From: JADKCL01 sp046329055
GTDB lineage: Bacteria; Bacteroidota; Bacteroidia; J057; JADKCL01
NCBI GenBank assembly: GCA_046329055.1
Contig: JAXLVK010000017.1
Location: 13,192 to 77,191 of the forward strand
DNA: 64,000 nt
Direction: 5' to 3'
The notes under the pieces are model-generated. The model saw only the letters and a list, made by a program, of their open reading frames with translations. It had not been told where the DNA came from and made no database searches. A program made the position numbers and the translations under genes. Below, piece after piece: positions 41,903-51,348 of this stretch (position 1 is its first letter; every line of letters begins with the position of its first letter).

Positions 41903-43147
41903 ATGCAATACGTCCTCTTTGACGACATCAGCTTCTACGACTTGTGGCCGCTGACCATGACCCGCCCCGTGAGCGACCTCCGGGTAGGGATCGACCGCCT
42001 CAGTGAAAAATGGGCCCGCGCCCTCGGCGCACACCCCGTGTGCATGGCCTTCAGCTACCTGCAACCCCGGTTCTCCAGCATCGATCCGCACGCTGACAGC
42101 CTCTGCATCAACGCCAAATTCATCCCGGACGCTGAACTCGCACGGGAAATCGTGGAGGGCTGCCCGCCGGACCACTACCTGCTCGGCCCCAAGTCGGAAG
42201 TGCTCGCCTTTCGCTGCCAACCGCAGCAATTGGGTGCATTCGATGGCATCGTGACGGTGGAAATCTTGGAGGCGGCCGGACTCAAATCCCTGCATGCTCC
42301 CGAGCACAACCGCCCCGCGATCCGCTTCCCTTGGGACATCTTCCGCCTGAATGGCCAATGCATCCGGGAGGACTTTGGCCACCTCGCTCGCGCCAAGTCC
42401 GAACAACCCAGCGATCGCCACACCATTATCTATGGTGCGGACAATGTTTACATCAGCCCCGGCGTGAAGATGCGCGCCGCCGTCATCAATGCGGAGGACG
42501 GTCCGGTGTACTTTGGCGAAGGCGTGGATGTGCAAGAGGGCGCATTGGTACACGGCACCCATGCATTCTGCGACCACGTCACCCTGAACATGGGTGTGAA
42601 ACTGCGCGGCGACACGACTGTCGGGCCCTGGAGCAAGGTCGGCGGCGAGATCGCCAACAGCGTGATCCACGGGTACAGCAACAAAGGGCACGATGGCTAC
42701 CTCGGCAACAGCGTCCTCGGCGCTTGGTGCAACCTCGGCGCGGACACCAACACCAGCAACCTCAAGAACAACTACACCGAGGTGCGGGTCTGGAACTATC
42801 GACAGGAGCGGTTTGCAAAGACAGGTACGATCTTCTGCGGCCTCGTCATGGGCGACCATAGCAAGAGCGGAATCAACACCATGTTCAATACGGGCACGGT
42901 GGTGGGGGTCTCCGCCAACATCTTCGGCGCGGGATATCCTCGGAACTTTATCGAGCTTCAGCTGGGGCGGGCGAGCGGGCTCAGCACCTTCGCGCTGGAC
43001 AAAGCCTACGAGGTCGCGGAAGCCGTGATGGGTCGCCGCAAAAATGCCCCTCGACCAACACGAGAAGGACATCCTCGCACACGTTTCAAGCTCACTGAGA
43101 AATACCGGAACTGGGACAGCGCAGCAAATAGCGCCACCACCTCATAA
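41903..43147 (+). CDS. GlmU-like sugar nucleotidyltransferase (Bacteroidetes type), two compensating indels
   Basis: 414 residues as sequenced. N-terminal half resembles a divergent nucleotidyltransferase (DDISFYDLWPLTMTRPVSDLRVGIDRL) and the C-terminal half a left-handed beta-helix (NMGVKLRGDTTVGPWSKVGGE). Near the end, the frame A sequence NAPRPTREGHPRTR is probably wrong. With an A-run shortened by one (43040-43044) and a T-run lengthened by one (43084-43086), it reads MPLDQHEKDILAHVFKLTEKY, which has family character. Supplies UDP-GlcNAc-type sugar in envelope synthesis (inferred from family). Confidence 0.85.
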   Translation: MQYVLFDDISFYDLWPLTMTRPVSDLRVGIDRLSEKWARALGAHPVCMAFSYLQPRFSSIDPHADSLCINAKFIPDAELAREIVEGCPPDHYLLGPKSEVLAFRCQPQQLGAFDGIVTVEILEAAGLKSLHAPEHNRPAIRFPWDIFRLNGQCIREDFGHLARAKSEQPSDRHTIIYGADNVYISPGVKMRAAVINAEDGPVYFGEGVDVQEGALVHGTHAFCDHVTLNMGVKLRGDTTVGPWSKVGGEIANSVIHGYSNKGHDGYLGNSVLGAWCNLGADTNTSNLKNNYTEVRVWNYRQERFAKTGTIFCGLVMGDHSKSGINTMFNTGTVVGVSANIFGAGYPRNFIELQLGRASGLSTFALDKAYEVAEAVMGRRKNAPRPTREGHPRTRFKLTEKYRNWDSAANSATTS

Positions 43148-43190
43148 CCAGGTTATTGATACAAGGCATCTGCCCTCTCAATTTGAAAAG

Positions 43191-43952
43191 ATGAACACTC
43201 GGAAGAACATCGCCGCCGGAAACTGGAAAATGAACCTCGGCCCCAAGGCAGCCGCCGAATTGGCGGGTCAGCTTGCAGACGGATTTGTAGCCGATTCCAA
43301 TACAGAAATGATCCTTGCAGTGCCCTTCGTGGATCTGCTCAGTGTCGCGAATGCCATTGCTGCCAACCCTGGGATTGCATTGGCGGCGCAGAACCTGCAC
43401 CAAGCGGACAGCGGCGCATTCACAGGTGAAATCTCCGCTCCCATGCTCGTGGAATGCGGCTGCAAATACGTCCTCGTCGGACACAGCGAACGCCGCGAGT
43501 ACTTCGCCGAGTCCAATGCCCTGCTCTTGAGCAAGGTGCGCCAAGCGCTCAAGCACGGCCTCCGGCCGATTTATTGCTTCGGCGAAACACTCGCGCAGCG
43601 CGAAGCAGAGCAGACTTTTGAAGTGGTCCGCGAACAATTGACAGACGGCGTTTTCGCATTGGAGGAGGGTGAATTTGCGCAGGTCGTGCTTGCCTACGAG
43701 CCGGTATGGGCAATTGGCACCGGGAAGACCGCCACTCCCGAGCAGGCGCAGGAGGTCCATGCCTATGTCCGCAAGTTGCTGACCGAACGGTATGGCGAGG
43801 CGCGCGCTCAGGCGACCTCCATCCTCTATGGTGGCAGCGTGAATGCCGCGAATGCGGCTACGCTCTTCGCATGTGCGGACATTGATGGCGGCCTCGTCGG
43901 CGGCGCGAGCCTGAAAGCAGCTGATTTCTTGACGATTGCCCGGAATTTCTGA
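43191..43952 (+). CDS. tpiA: Triosephosphate isomerase
   Basis: 253 residues from the ATG at 43191. Interconverts DHAP and G3P. Catalytic residues Lys13 (NWKMN), His98 (VLVGHSERR), Glu170 (LAYEPVWAIGTGKTAT). Phosphate loop in ILYGGSVNAAN. An upstream frame (43044) is due to the neighbouring indel. Convergent with 43976-44470. Normal length. Confidence 0.97.
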   Translation: MNTRKNIAAGNWKMNLGPKAAAELAGQLADGFVADSNTEMILAVPFVDLLSVANAIAANPGIALAAQNLHQADSGAFTGEISAPMLVECGCKYVLVGHSERREYFAESNALLLSKVRQALKHGLRPIYCFGETLAQREAEQTFEVVREQLTDGVFALEEGEFAQVVLAYEPVWAIGTGKTATPEQAQEVHAYVRKLLTERYGEARAQATSILYGGSVNAANAATLFACADIDGGLVGGASLKAADFLTIARNF

Positions 43953-43975
43953 GCCCCTCGGGCAGCCTCGGAGGG

Positions 43976-44470
43976 TTATTTCCTCACCTCGATGGTGACC
44001 CAATCGCTTGTCAGGCTCTGTGTCACAGGCGGACTCGCTGACTTTCGCCGGATTTCTCCATTGAACCGTACCCGATACTGCCCAACAAGCATGAATTCGC
44101 GGTCCACGGAAAGGCCTGAATAGTTGATCCTGAGCTCATTTCCTGGGTCTAATGCCTTCCAAGAAGCATCGATGGCTTCCTCGTCAGGGACAGGCGGCGG
44201 GAGGTGCGGAACGCTCTTGCCTTTCCCATCTTGGATTTCTAGCACCAGGGTCGGCACGCTCGATTGCCATTCATTCACCTCGATCGCGACCGCGTCGTTG
44301 TTGGTGATCAGCACGTGGCCTGCAAAAGACGCGGGACCATTGATAGAGGCAGAATCCACTGTCAGGACAGCGGCGATCGGGGCAATGGTACTCATGGGCT
44401 CAGAAGGGGAATGCCTGCAGCAAGCGCTGAACATCAGCAACAATAACAGGCAGACTATTTGATTTTGCAT
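43976..44470 (-). CDS. Hypothetical lipoprotein
   Basis: 164 residues. Signal peptide with a lipobox-like LMFSACC. Small beta-sheet type domain (FAGHVLITNNDAVAIEVNEW). No family recognised. It overlaps the upstream protease gene by 16 nt on the same strand, so the two are one operon and may act together. Confidence 0.7.
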   Translation of the reverse strand: MQNQIVCLLLLLMFSACCRHSPSEPMSTIAPIAAVLTVDSASINGPASFAGHVLITNNDAVAIEVNEWQSSVPTLVLEIQDGKGKSVPHLPPPVPDEEAIDASWKALDPGNELRINYSGLSVDREFMLVGQYRVRFNGEIRRKSASPPVTQSLTSDWVTIEVRK

Positions 44471-45513
44471 TTGGATTCATTGACACCCAAGGCGGCAGCG
44501 GCCTCTTTCCGGATGGTATCGTAGTGCTTTGAGAGCGGGTCCTCGGACGGATTGTTCATGATACCGCCGCCTTTGTCCCGGAAGCCCTTTTTCTTTCCGC
44601 CATTGGTATTGTCCACGCCGTTGGTGGTGAAGTAATCCTCGACGCTTCCCAGCATGTGACCGACCTCGTGCGTGATGTCCACGGTATCATCGGTGCCCCA
44701 TCCTGTCATGCTCGTGGTGCCGCCATTTCCAGCTCGCCCCCCAGCGGTGGCATCCTTCTTGTTGGCGGTGATGTCATAGTGCGCGTCCTCGGGCTTGTCC
44801 ACCCAGTCCACCATCATCGCGATGTCGTAGGTCTTGGTCGAGCCGCCGCCTTTGTCCACTTCGAGTTTGAATTTGCCACCCCATTTTTCCTCCACGGCCT
44901 TCTTCCAGGCTGCCTTTGTCTTGGCATCGGCCTTGGAGCAGAGGCGCAGGCGGACCACGAGTTCGCCTTGGTCATGATTGAAATAGAGCTGGAATTTGGA
45001 GGTCCAGGAGAACTTCCCGTTCCAGGCCTTGTAGGCTTCCGGCGCCTTGGAAATCGTCTCAGTGACCTTGTTGCTCGCTTCACGGGTTTGTCCCCACGTG
45101 TCGGTAGAGCCCGAATGCGACAACAGCGCAGCGATGGCAGTGAGGTCGTCGCCTTTGAACTTCGACTTGAGATACGTCTCTACAGGCGTGTTGTAGGTTT
45201 CGAGATAGACCCGTTTGAAGATTTTGATGTCCGGGTCATTGCAATTGAGCTTCTTCAGGGCCGCTTTGACCTTGGCAACATCAGCACCAGCGTCCCGAAC
45301 CTCCTTGGCGATCGCAGCATGGTCCGGGGGCGGGGCAGGCTTGTTCTCCTCCTTAGCCGGAACCGGAGCGGCAGTTGCAGGCAACTTGGTCGCAGGGGTC
45401 GCAGGTACGGGAGTCGCAGTCAAGCTAAATGCAGGCGGAGCACTCGATGCGGTGCCATTGGCTTGCAAGGCAGGCGGAGCGGCAGAGGGTTGGGGAATCA
45501 GTGACGTTTTCAT
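44455..45513 (-). CDS. Zinc metalloprotease-like protein (HEVGH) with Pro/Ala linker
   Basis: 352 residues from the ATG at 45513 (alternative 45561). N-terminal about 70 residues are Pro/Ala-rich (LPATAAPVPAKEENKPAPPP) with PAFSLTATP. C-terminal domain contains the zinc motif DITHEVGHMLG (His282, Glu283, His286) followed by SVEDYF, a typical M10/M43-like site. Without a signal peptide, and with the PAFSLTA-type N-terminus, it resembles cargo linked to extracellular contractile injection systems (inference). No such genes are in the window. The lipoprotein gene overlaps its 3' end. Confidence 0.7.
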   Translation of the reverse strand: MKTSLIPQPSAAPPALQANGTASSAPPAFSLTATPVPATPATKLPATAAPVPAKEENKPAPPPDHAAIAKEVRDAGADVAKVKAALKKLNCNDPDIKIFKRVYLETYNTPVETYLKSKFKGDDLTAIAALLSHSGSTDTWGQTREASNKVTETISKAPEAYKAWNGKFSWTSKFQLYFNHDQGELVVRLRLCSKADAKTKAAWKKAVEEKWGGKFKLEVDKGGGSTKTYDIAMMVDWVDKPEDAHYDITANKKDATAGGRAGNGGTTSMTGWGTDDTVDITHEVGHMLGSVEDYFTTNGVDNTNGGKKKGFRDKGGGIMNNPSEDPLSKHYDTIRKEAAAALGVNESKCKIK

Positions 45514-45899
45514 GAAGTTCAATGGCAATTGGACATAGTCTATTTCAGCCAATTTCGACAATTTTTGTTTGCGGTGGAAGAGCTGTGGAATAATTGAACG
45601 GGGAACGATTCAACGTTTTCTGCAACCTTTCCAGACAACTCAGCACCAAGCTCGGAGGCCTCCGTTGGCCAATTCGTTGGCTGTCAGTTTTCCACAATCC
45701 TCCTAGGCGGACATTCCCCGACGGCAGCCCTTGGCAACATTTTATCCCGCATTTCCGGGCCAATTTGCCCGAAAGCGACAGTTTGTGAATATTTCAGGAG
45801 CATGGATGGCAATAAGTGGCTAGAAAAATCCATATTTTGGAACTTCCGCTGCCTGCCTCCCTCCAAGCAGCTACTGTAGGACTTTGTCAATGTTACATC
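45514..45899. other. Gap before the sigma-factor operon
   Basis: About 390 bp without a credible CDS. An in-frame extension of the sigma ORF back to 45816 has no coding character. No strong promoter box or hairpin recognised. Confidence 0.5.
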
Positions 45900-46457
45900 A
45901 TGTCAGCTACGGATCAGTTGCTCATTCAGCGCATTTTAGAGGGGGACGAGGAGGCCATCCGGCGGGCTTACCTCGATTGCCGCAACACTTGCATTGCCTT
46001 CCTGCGTCGGCAATTCACCTATACAGCGGAGGTTGCTGCGGAGATTTACAACGATGCATTTGTCGAAATGTGGCGCAACACCCTCACAGGCAAGCTCGTC
46101 GAGCTGAGCAATTCCTTGAGCGCCTATCTCAATGGCATTGCCCACAACATGGCCCAGGAAAAGCTCCGAACGGAACAGCGACACAGCAAAATCTTGGAAA
46201 AAATTGGGGAAACCATGCCGAGCAGCACTCCTGCGGGGATCGAACTTGAGGAGGAGGAAGAACGGCAACGTGTGCAGGCATTGCTGGGCAGGTTGGGGGA
46301 CCGGTGCCGGCAGCTGCTGGTGATGCACTATTTCCTGCATTTCGATGACCATGCGGTTGCGGAGGATTTGGGCATTCCCTACGACCGCGTACGCAAGGAA
46401 AGACACAAGTGCCTCGCCAAGGCCAGGGGCGAGATGGACCAAATCGAACGGATATGA
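45900..46457 (+). CDS. RNA polymerase sigma-70 factor, ECF subfamily
   Basis: 185 residues from the ATG at 45900 (MSATDQLLIQRILEGDEEA). Region 2 (AYLDCRNTCIAFLRRQF, NDAFVEMWRN) and region 4 HTH (LGDRCRQLLVMHYFLHFDDHAVAEDLGIPYDRVRKERHKCL) are visible, with no region 3, as in ECF sigmas. Stop overlaps the next ATG (ATGA), coupling it to the anti-sigma-like gene. Confidence 0.88.
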   Translation: MSATDQLLIQRILEGDEEAIRRAYLDCRNTCIAFLRRQFTYTAEVAAEIYNDAFVEMWRNTLTGKLVELSNSLSAYLNGIAHNMAQEKLRTEQRHSKILEKIGETMPSSTPAGIELEEEEERQRVQALLGRLGDRCRQLLVMHYFLHFDDHAVAEDLGIPYDRVRKERHKCLAKARGEMDQIERI

Positions 46458-47278
46458 GCAAATTGCCGATATCAGAGGAGGATTACGAAAAGGTCGAGGC
46501 CTACTTGGATGGTCGAATGACCGATGCCGAGCGCGAGGTTTTTGAGCTAGAAATGGAAGGCAATCCGAGGCTAAAGTCTGCAATTGACGATTACAGGATG
46601 CTCATTGCGGCGCTTGCACAAGCGGAAGGAGAACGGTTCATGCGGGAAATGATGGGCAAATGGGCAGGCGAATCGGCTGAAATGAAAGAGGATGCCTCCG
46701 ATACCCAGGAAAATCGCGGAACAAGTCCATCACGTCCTGGATCCGGCCCCATGCGTCGGAAACCAAGGTTGGGCCGATGGAAATTGGTGATTCCTGCTGC
46801 TGCTGCATTGGCTTTGGCAGCTTGGGTCGGGATCCGGCATTTTTCTCCGAGAAAAGATACCGATCTCTTTGTCAAGTATTTCCAGAGTGATCCACGTGCG
46901 CCCTACAACCTTGGGCCATCGGAAGCGGACGAAGGCAGGCTCGCCATGGGCGCCTACTTGCACGGAGATTACAAGGATGCAGACCGGAGGTTTCGCTTCG
47001 CTCGGGAAAAAGCGCCTGCGGACGATACATTGCGGTATTTCCACGCCATCACACAATTGGCCATGGGCAAGCCGACTGAGGCAAAGTTGTCCCTCGAGCC
47101 GCTTTGTGCCAAGCCCTCTGGATTTCAGGAGATGGCGCGCTGGTACAATGCGCTTGCAATCATGGAAATCAGTGGCAATGAGGCTGCGCTGAAAGAATTG
47201 CAGGCGATCCAATCCGAACCCAGTCATCCCATGCAGCAGCAGGCCGCAGAATTGGTGAAAGAAATCCTCGCACAATGA
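46454..47278 (+). CDS. Membrane anti-sigma-like protein with TPR-like periplasmic region
   Basis: 274 residues from the ATG at 46454. The cytoplasmic N-terminus (EEDYEKVEAYLDGRMTDAE) resembles a zinc-free anti-sigma domain. One membrane helix follows (WKLVIPAAAALALAAWVGI, about residue 114-132), then TPR-like repeats outside (AMGAYLHGDYKDADRRFRFA, HAITQLAMGKPTEAKLSLE). Coupled by ATGA to both neighbours. Role as sigma regulator is inferred from context. Confidence 0.78.
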   Translation: MSKLPISEEDYEKVEAYLDGRMTDAEREVFELEMEGNPRLKSAIDDYRMLIAALAQAEGERFMREMMGKWAGESAEMKEDASDTQENRGTSPSRPGSGPMRRKPRLGRWKLVIPAAAALALAAWVGIRHFSPRKDTDLFVKYFQSDPRAPYNLGPSEADEGRLAMGAYLHGDYKDADRRFRFAREKAPADDTLRYFHAITQLAMGKPTEAKLSLEPLCAKPSGFQEMARWYNALAIMEISGNEAALKELQAIQSEPSHPMQQQAAELVKEILAQ

Positions 47279-48717
47279 AGGGTACCCGATTTTATGCGAT
47301 GCTGTCCTTGCTTTCGGCCCAGGAACGGCAGCGGTTTCAGCGCGAATTGGGGCAAAATCCATCCGCTTCATTGGCTGCCAAACTTGCCCTGCTCACAGCA
47401 CAACATTTGGAGGCGACATTGCAGGATGGTCAAGACCTACCTTGGCACAAGGAGGAAATCTGGAAATTGCTCAAGCCCGGCGAGGAATTCCAACCTTCCT
47501 ATTTCAAGAACCTAGTTTCCGACGCGCAAGGTCTTTTGGAGTGGCATCTGATCCTGCAATCCCTGCAGGCCGATCCATTGATGCGCGACACCCTCTTATT
47601 GGGGCATCTACTTGATCGAGGAGCGCCTCAGGAAATGCTCGCAGCCCTCTGGCGCTCAACCCATTCCCAAGCCACCAAACGTGGCGAATCGGATGCAGGC
47701 AACTTGCGTCGCCTTTGGGAAATTGCGGTCGCCATCGAACGACGAAATCCCGACCGACGTCAGCGCTTACGCACCTCTAATACTGGCAACACCTGGCCTG
47801 AATCACCCGACGAAGCTGCCGAGGCAGCACTCGACGCAGAATACCTCCTGGCTAAACTCCGCCTCGCCACCGAAAACCTGATCCGTGGACGCGCCCTCTC
47901 CGATGCGGGGATCACATCCTCCCTGAGCCTGGAACAAATTTTGAAGGAAGTCCCGGCAACGGTGATTGAAAGGTATCCCCTGCTTCGCCTGCAGATATTG
48001 TGCTATCAACTCCTCGCGACAGGCGAAGGCTATCCTGCCTACAAGCAAGAAATCATCGACGCCCATCTACCCGGGCATGCCCTGTTCGAATTGGTGATCC
48101 ATGCGCAAAATCACTGCATCGCCCGCAGCAACACCGGGGAGCGGCACTACCTGGAAGATTATGTCGGTTGGATGGATTTCCGGCAGCAACGCGATATACT
48201 CCTGCTCAATGGGGAACTGCCTCCAAGCGAACTGAAAAATTACGTCACCGCTTGCCTCAAGCTCGGCGACCCCAGTCGCGCCGCACAATTTCTGGATCAA
48301 TTTGGCAGTCATGTAGCTGAAGGCTTCCGGGAAAAGGCCGTTTCCCTCAACCGCGCGCACATCGCCTACCACAAGCAGGAGTACAGCCTCGCCCGCAAAC
48401 TCCTCGCCTCCCACCCCGTCCTCGACCAATTTGACGAGCTCGACTGGCGCTCCCTGCAGCTCAAGATTCACTGCGCCCTCATCCAACAAGGCGGCGAAAC
48501 CGACGACCTTTTCACCTTCATCCACAGCTTCCGCAATTTCCTCTACCGCAGCAAGGCGTTACCCGCCACACGCACCTCCGCCCACCTCCGCAAACTGAAT
48601 TACATCGAACGTGCCCACAAAAACCCCAAGCCCGCCAAGCTAGAAAAGCTGCGGGCCGAGGTGGAAGGGGATATGGAGGTTGCGGATCGGGAGTGGGTTC
48701 TGGGGGTGGTGGGTTAG
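47275..48717 (+). CDS. Hypothetical 480-residue helical protein of the sigma operon
   Basis: ATG at 47275 overlaps the stop of the anti-sigma-like gene (ATGA). Helix-rich with repeated AxLLA/LxLG-type patterns but no recognised domain, signal or membrane helix. The C-terminus ends in a Gly/Val-rich stretch encoded by the G-rich tract at 48694-48725. Probably part of the same regulon as the ECF factor. Function unknown. Confidence 0.78.
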   Translation: MKGTRFYAMLSLLSAQERQRFQRELGQNPSASLAAKLALLTAQHLEATLQDGQDLPWHKEEIWKLLKPGEEFQPSYFKNLVSDAQGLLEWHLILQSLQADPLMRDTLLLGHLLDRGAPQEMLAALWRSTHSQATKRGESDAGNLRRLWEIAVAIERRNPDRRQRLRTSNTGNTWPESPDEAAEAALDAEYLLAKLRLATENLIRGRALSDAGITSSLSLEQILKEVPATVIERYPLLRLQILCYQLLATGEGYPAYKQEIIDAHLPGHALFELVIHAQNHCIARSNTGERHYLEDYVGWMDFRQQRDILLLNGELPPSELKNYVTACLKLGDPSRAAQFLDQFGSHVAEGFREKAVSLNRAHIAYHKQEYSLARKLLASHPVLDQFDELDWRSLQLKIHCALIQQGGETDDLFTFIHSFRNFLYRSKALPATRTSAHLRKLNYIERAHKNPKPAKLEKLRAEVEGDMEVADREWVLGVVG

Positions 48718-48725
48718 GGGGAGTA
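48694..48725 (+). other. G-rich tract, potential G-quadruplex
   Basis: Four G runs (GGGTTC, GGGGGTGG, GGGTTA, GGGGGAG) at 48694-48722. The GGGGGAGTA at 48717-48725 recurs inverted at 50602-50610. Confidence 0.55.
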
Positions 48726-48745
48726 GCAAATTCAGGTCGATTTAA

Positions 48746-50566
48746 TTAGCCTCTTATCCAATAATGGCTCGCAATTTTAGCGAGTTCATCAATATCCATT
48801 ATGTATGTATGAATATTCGGAACCCCAAAGTCTTAAGTGACCGCCGTAATCGACGCAAAACACCTCGAGCAGAGCCAGCTCTCTTTCGATAGGACATTGT
48901 ACACCACAAGTTTCGATTACGTTGAAAGCGTGAGAATATGCGCCTTTCAAATTCTAGAGGCTTTAAAAACTAATTCTGAAACATCATTGATTTTCAAGCA
49001 ACACAACAACCGTAACAAACTCAATTATTGGAACAGAGATCAAAGGCAAAGCTCAAATCGTATCTACTCCAAAGATTTTTTCATCATCTATTTGTTATCA
49101 ACTTCGTGATACGCATTGCCCCTGTCGAAACATCCAGAATCAGCGATTATAGAACTCACACGCGAATAGACTTCCACGTGCGGAATTGAAAACCGTTTGC
49201 CGCCGACAACCAAACCCGAAAATACCATGATGTAATCGCATTGCATTCAATCTTTCATATACAATGGTTGAAAAAGTCCTTGGCGTACATCAAGACTTCC
49301 GCGCCAAGAAGAATTACCCAACAATCAGTAAATGACTGAATGAATTCGCATCGACGAATCATGCACATGCGACTCAACCGATTCAAATCGCATTATTCTA
49401 GTGTGAAGACATCGCCTTGATCCTCAACACAAAAAGGAACTATTTTGCAACCAAAGGAGCACTTTCGAACGTATTTCAACATTCGCTATACCCACTAAAC
49501 ACCTCGCTTACAGTCATCTATCCTCTCAAGCCGCCTCTCAAAATTGGCATATAGTCCCATCTGCGACATAGGATCCTTATTGTCCAAAGTTCCTTCAATA
49601 TCGAAGATTCTGAAGATTAGGCGGACATTGCCGCACCAACCAAATCAAAATGCTGCGTTGGACATAAGGCCCACAACACTTCCAAAATTACCAACTATTT
49701 AGTTTGCAACAAGCTTTCGTAATATCAGTGAGGATCCCCGTGGATTTCGATCTTATAGGAGCGATATTTCCTGCACCCTGAAAGCAATCTCTTTCACATC
49801 TGCACTTTCATTTGTCAGCACATAATGCAAATCATACAAATAGTCAGCTCATTTCAGGATCATCGACAATGTTGAAGGTACCCCCAGTGAAACTGACTTT
49901 TTTTTTATCATTGCCCCTTGAGACAAATACTCAATCAACGCATCAATCTTTCCAACTTCAAATTTATCATCGATAGGAATGACACAAACCGCCTCCGCAC
50001 CTTCAAAAATCTCCGAGTATTTGATTGTATAAATATTTCAATATTGAGAAAACCATATCCTCTTCGAATCGCAACCTCTTGCGATCAACATAATCTACGA
50101 CAAGCGCAACCAATTCGTCGAAACTTTCAATAGTTCCATCTCCAAACGAAGAACGGCTGGCTTATTTATTCGTCGGTTTTTCCGCAACAATCGTCATGCA
50201 ACCCAACTTATCCAAATAACCTCTTCACCGTTGAGTCCAATACAATTTGAGCATAATTTTCAGAAGGCTCGCATAAGTATACTTTCAATGAAGGATTGAG
50301 CAACCACGTGCAAAATCGGAAGCAGATCGTCAGCAACACGTTGCCAACGTTCCATGGTCAATATCAGATTCGAAAACCAACAGACATCCAAAATCGGAGA
50401 AAGTCGTAACAACGCTAATCCTCTGCAGTGGTGAAATCAAAGGGTGCTTCCTAGCTTCATACCCGATCTTCTTCGAAATTCTAGCTTATGATTGGGATGC
50501 CAATGTCACAGCTCATGAGCAACATTTAGCGAAAAAATAGCCACTCTTGATTACCAATTGAATCAT
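48746..50566 (-). pseudogene. AT-rich coding block broken by many indels
   Basis: No frame exceeds about 90 codons, yet the minus strand shows convincing coding stretches that jump frame. Examples are SRSSFGDGTIESFDELVALV, EAVCVIPIDDKFEVGKID, YDLHYVLTNESADVKEIAF and FDIEGTLDNKDPMSQMGL. They can be joined by about one-nucleotide corrections, e.g. an A-run at 49899-49907 read one A shorter gives KKKVSFTGGTFNIVDDPEM. The tail MDIDELAKIASHYWIRG ends at 48746. Stops arise from frame jumps, not nonsense. Either a decayed gene or a badly sequenced AT-rich region. The plus strand (48837-49109) also has an open frame, so the strand is not certain in the left half. Function unknown. Confidence 0.5.
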
Positions 50567-50601
50567 AATACAGAAAATTTCAATGAATAGATCAAAACAT
50601 T

Positions 50602-50644
50602 TACTCCCCCAAATCTCCCCACACCCACCCCCAACCCCAACCAC
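50602..50644 (-). other. G-rich tract on the minus strand, potential G-quadruplex
   Basis: On the plus strand TACTCCCCCAAATCTCCCCA (50602-50621) and then CCCACCCCCAACCCC. On the minus strand this is a run of five G tracts. Mirrors the tract at 48694-48725 at the other end of the AT-rich block. Confidence 0.55.
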
Positions 50645-50712
50645 AGATTCCCTAGCAGGTAGCGCCGCCATCACCCCCGGGCGACTTGCACCCGGCGGCG
50701 GCGGCACTTGCA

Positions 50713-51348
50713 TCAATGCACCCAGACCTTTCGGAACAGGCAACTGCCACGCATTTGCACCTTGATCACATACACACCCGGAGGCAGAGGTAGCTCAAGG
50801 TGTTGCTTCTCGACCGTGTCCACGCGTCCCTTGTAATGGAACCGCCCTTGCAAGTCGGTTACGACTAGCTCCAAGACCTGTGGAGGCAATTGATCAAATT
50901 GCATTGTGACACTGCCAGGACCTACCAGGAGGCGCAATCCTTCCTCGAAGTGAGATTGGCCTGTCCCCGCCATCTTCAGATCGATGTTGTCGATGATGGG
51001 CCAGCCCTCGACTGTCGCGACTTGACCCATTCCTGTCGCGGAAGACGGAAGCGTTGCCAACAAGCCTTTTACTGCGCCGTCAGTAATGTCCCATTCCCAT
51101 GAGCAGCCATCGTCACAGTGATCGGAATTAGAGAAGTCCGGATCCGCGATGCCATCGGGTTCCAATTCAGGCAAATCGAAGTAAAATGTGCCTCCACCGC
51201 CCGCAGGAGGTGTTGCGGTGCACAGAAAGATCCACGGACCGGATGAGTCCAAGACCGTGACTTGACCTGCATATTGGGCTTGAGTACGGAGGCTCAGCGC
51301 AATCATGCTAAGAAGAAGCAAAACAAAGACCTTACGAGGGGAGGGCAT
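50713..51348 (-). CDS. Secreted hypothetical protein, T9SS-like C-terminus
   Basis: 211 residues from the ATG at 51348 (alternative at 51375). Signal peptide VFVLLLLSMIALSLRTQAQ. Gly-rich and acidic loops (DPDFSNSDHCDDGCSWEWD), then a short C-terminal beta domain (LELVVTDLQGRFHYKG, PPGVYVIKVQ, FRKVWVH) like a T9SS sorting domain. Single gene in an AT-rich region. No family identified. Confidence 0.7.
   Translation of the reverse strand: MPSPRKVFVLLLLSMIALSLRTQAQYAGQVTVLDSSGPWIFLCTATPPAGGGGTFYFDLPELEPDGIADPDFSNSDHCDDGCSWEWDITDGAVKGLLATLPSSATGMGQVATVEGWPIIDNIDLKMAGTGQSHFEEGLRLLVGPGSVTMQFDQLPPQVLELVVTDLQGRFHYKGRVDTVEKQHLELPLPPGVYVIKVQMRGSCLFRKVWVH

Noticed and set aside
48837..49109. 90-codon plus-strand ORF in the AT-rich block
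   Set aside because: Looks coding on paper, but the minus-strand pieces are at least as good and continue across the block. Strand left open.
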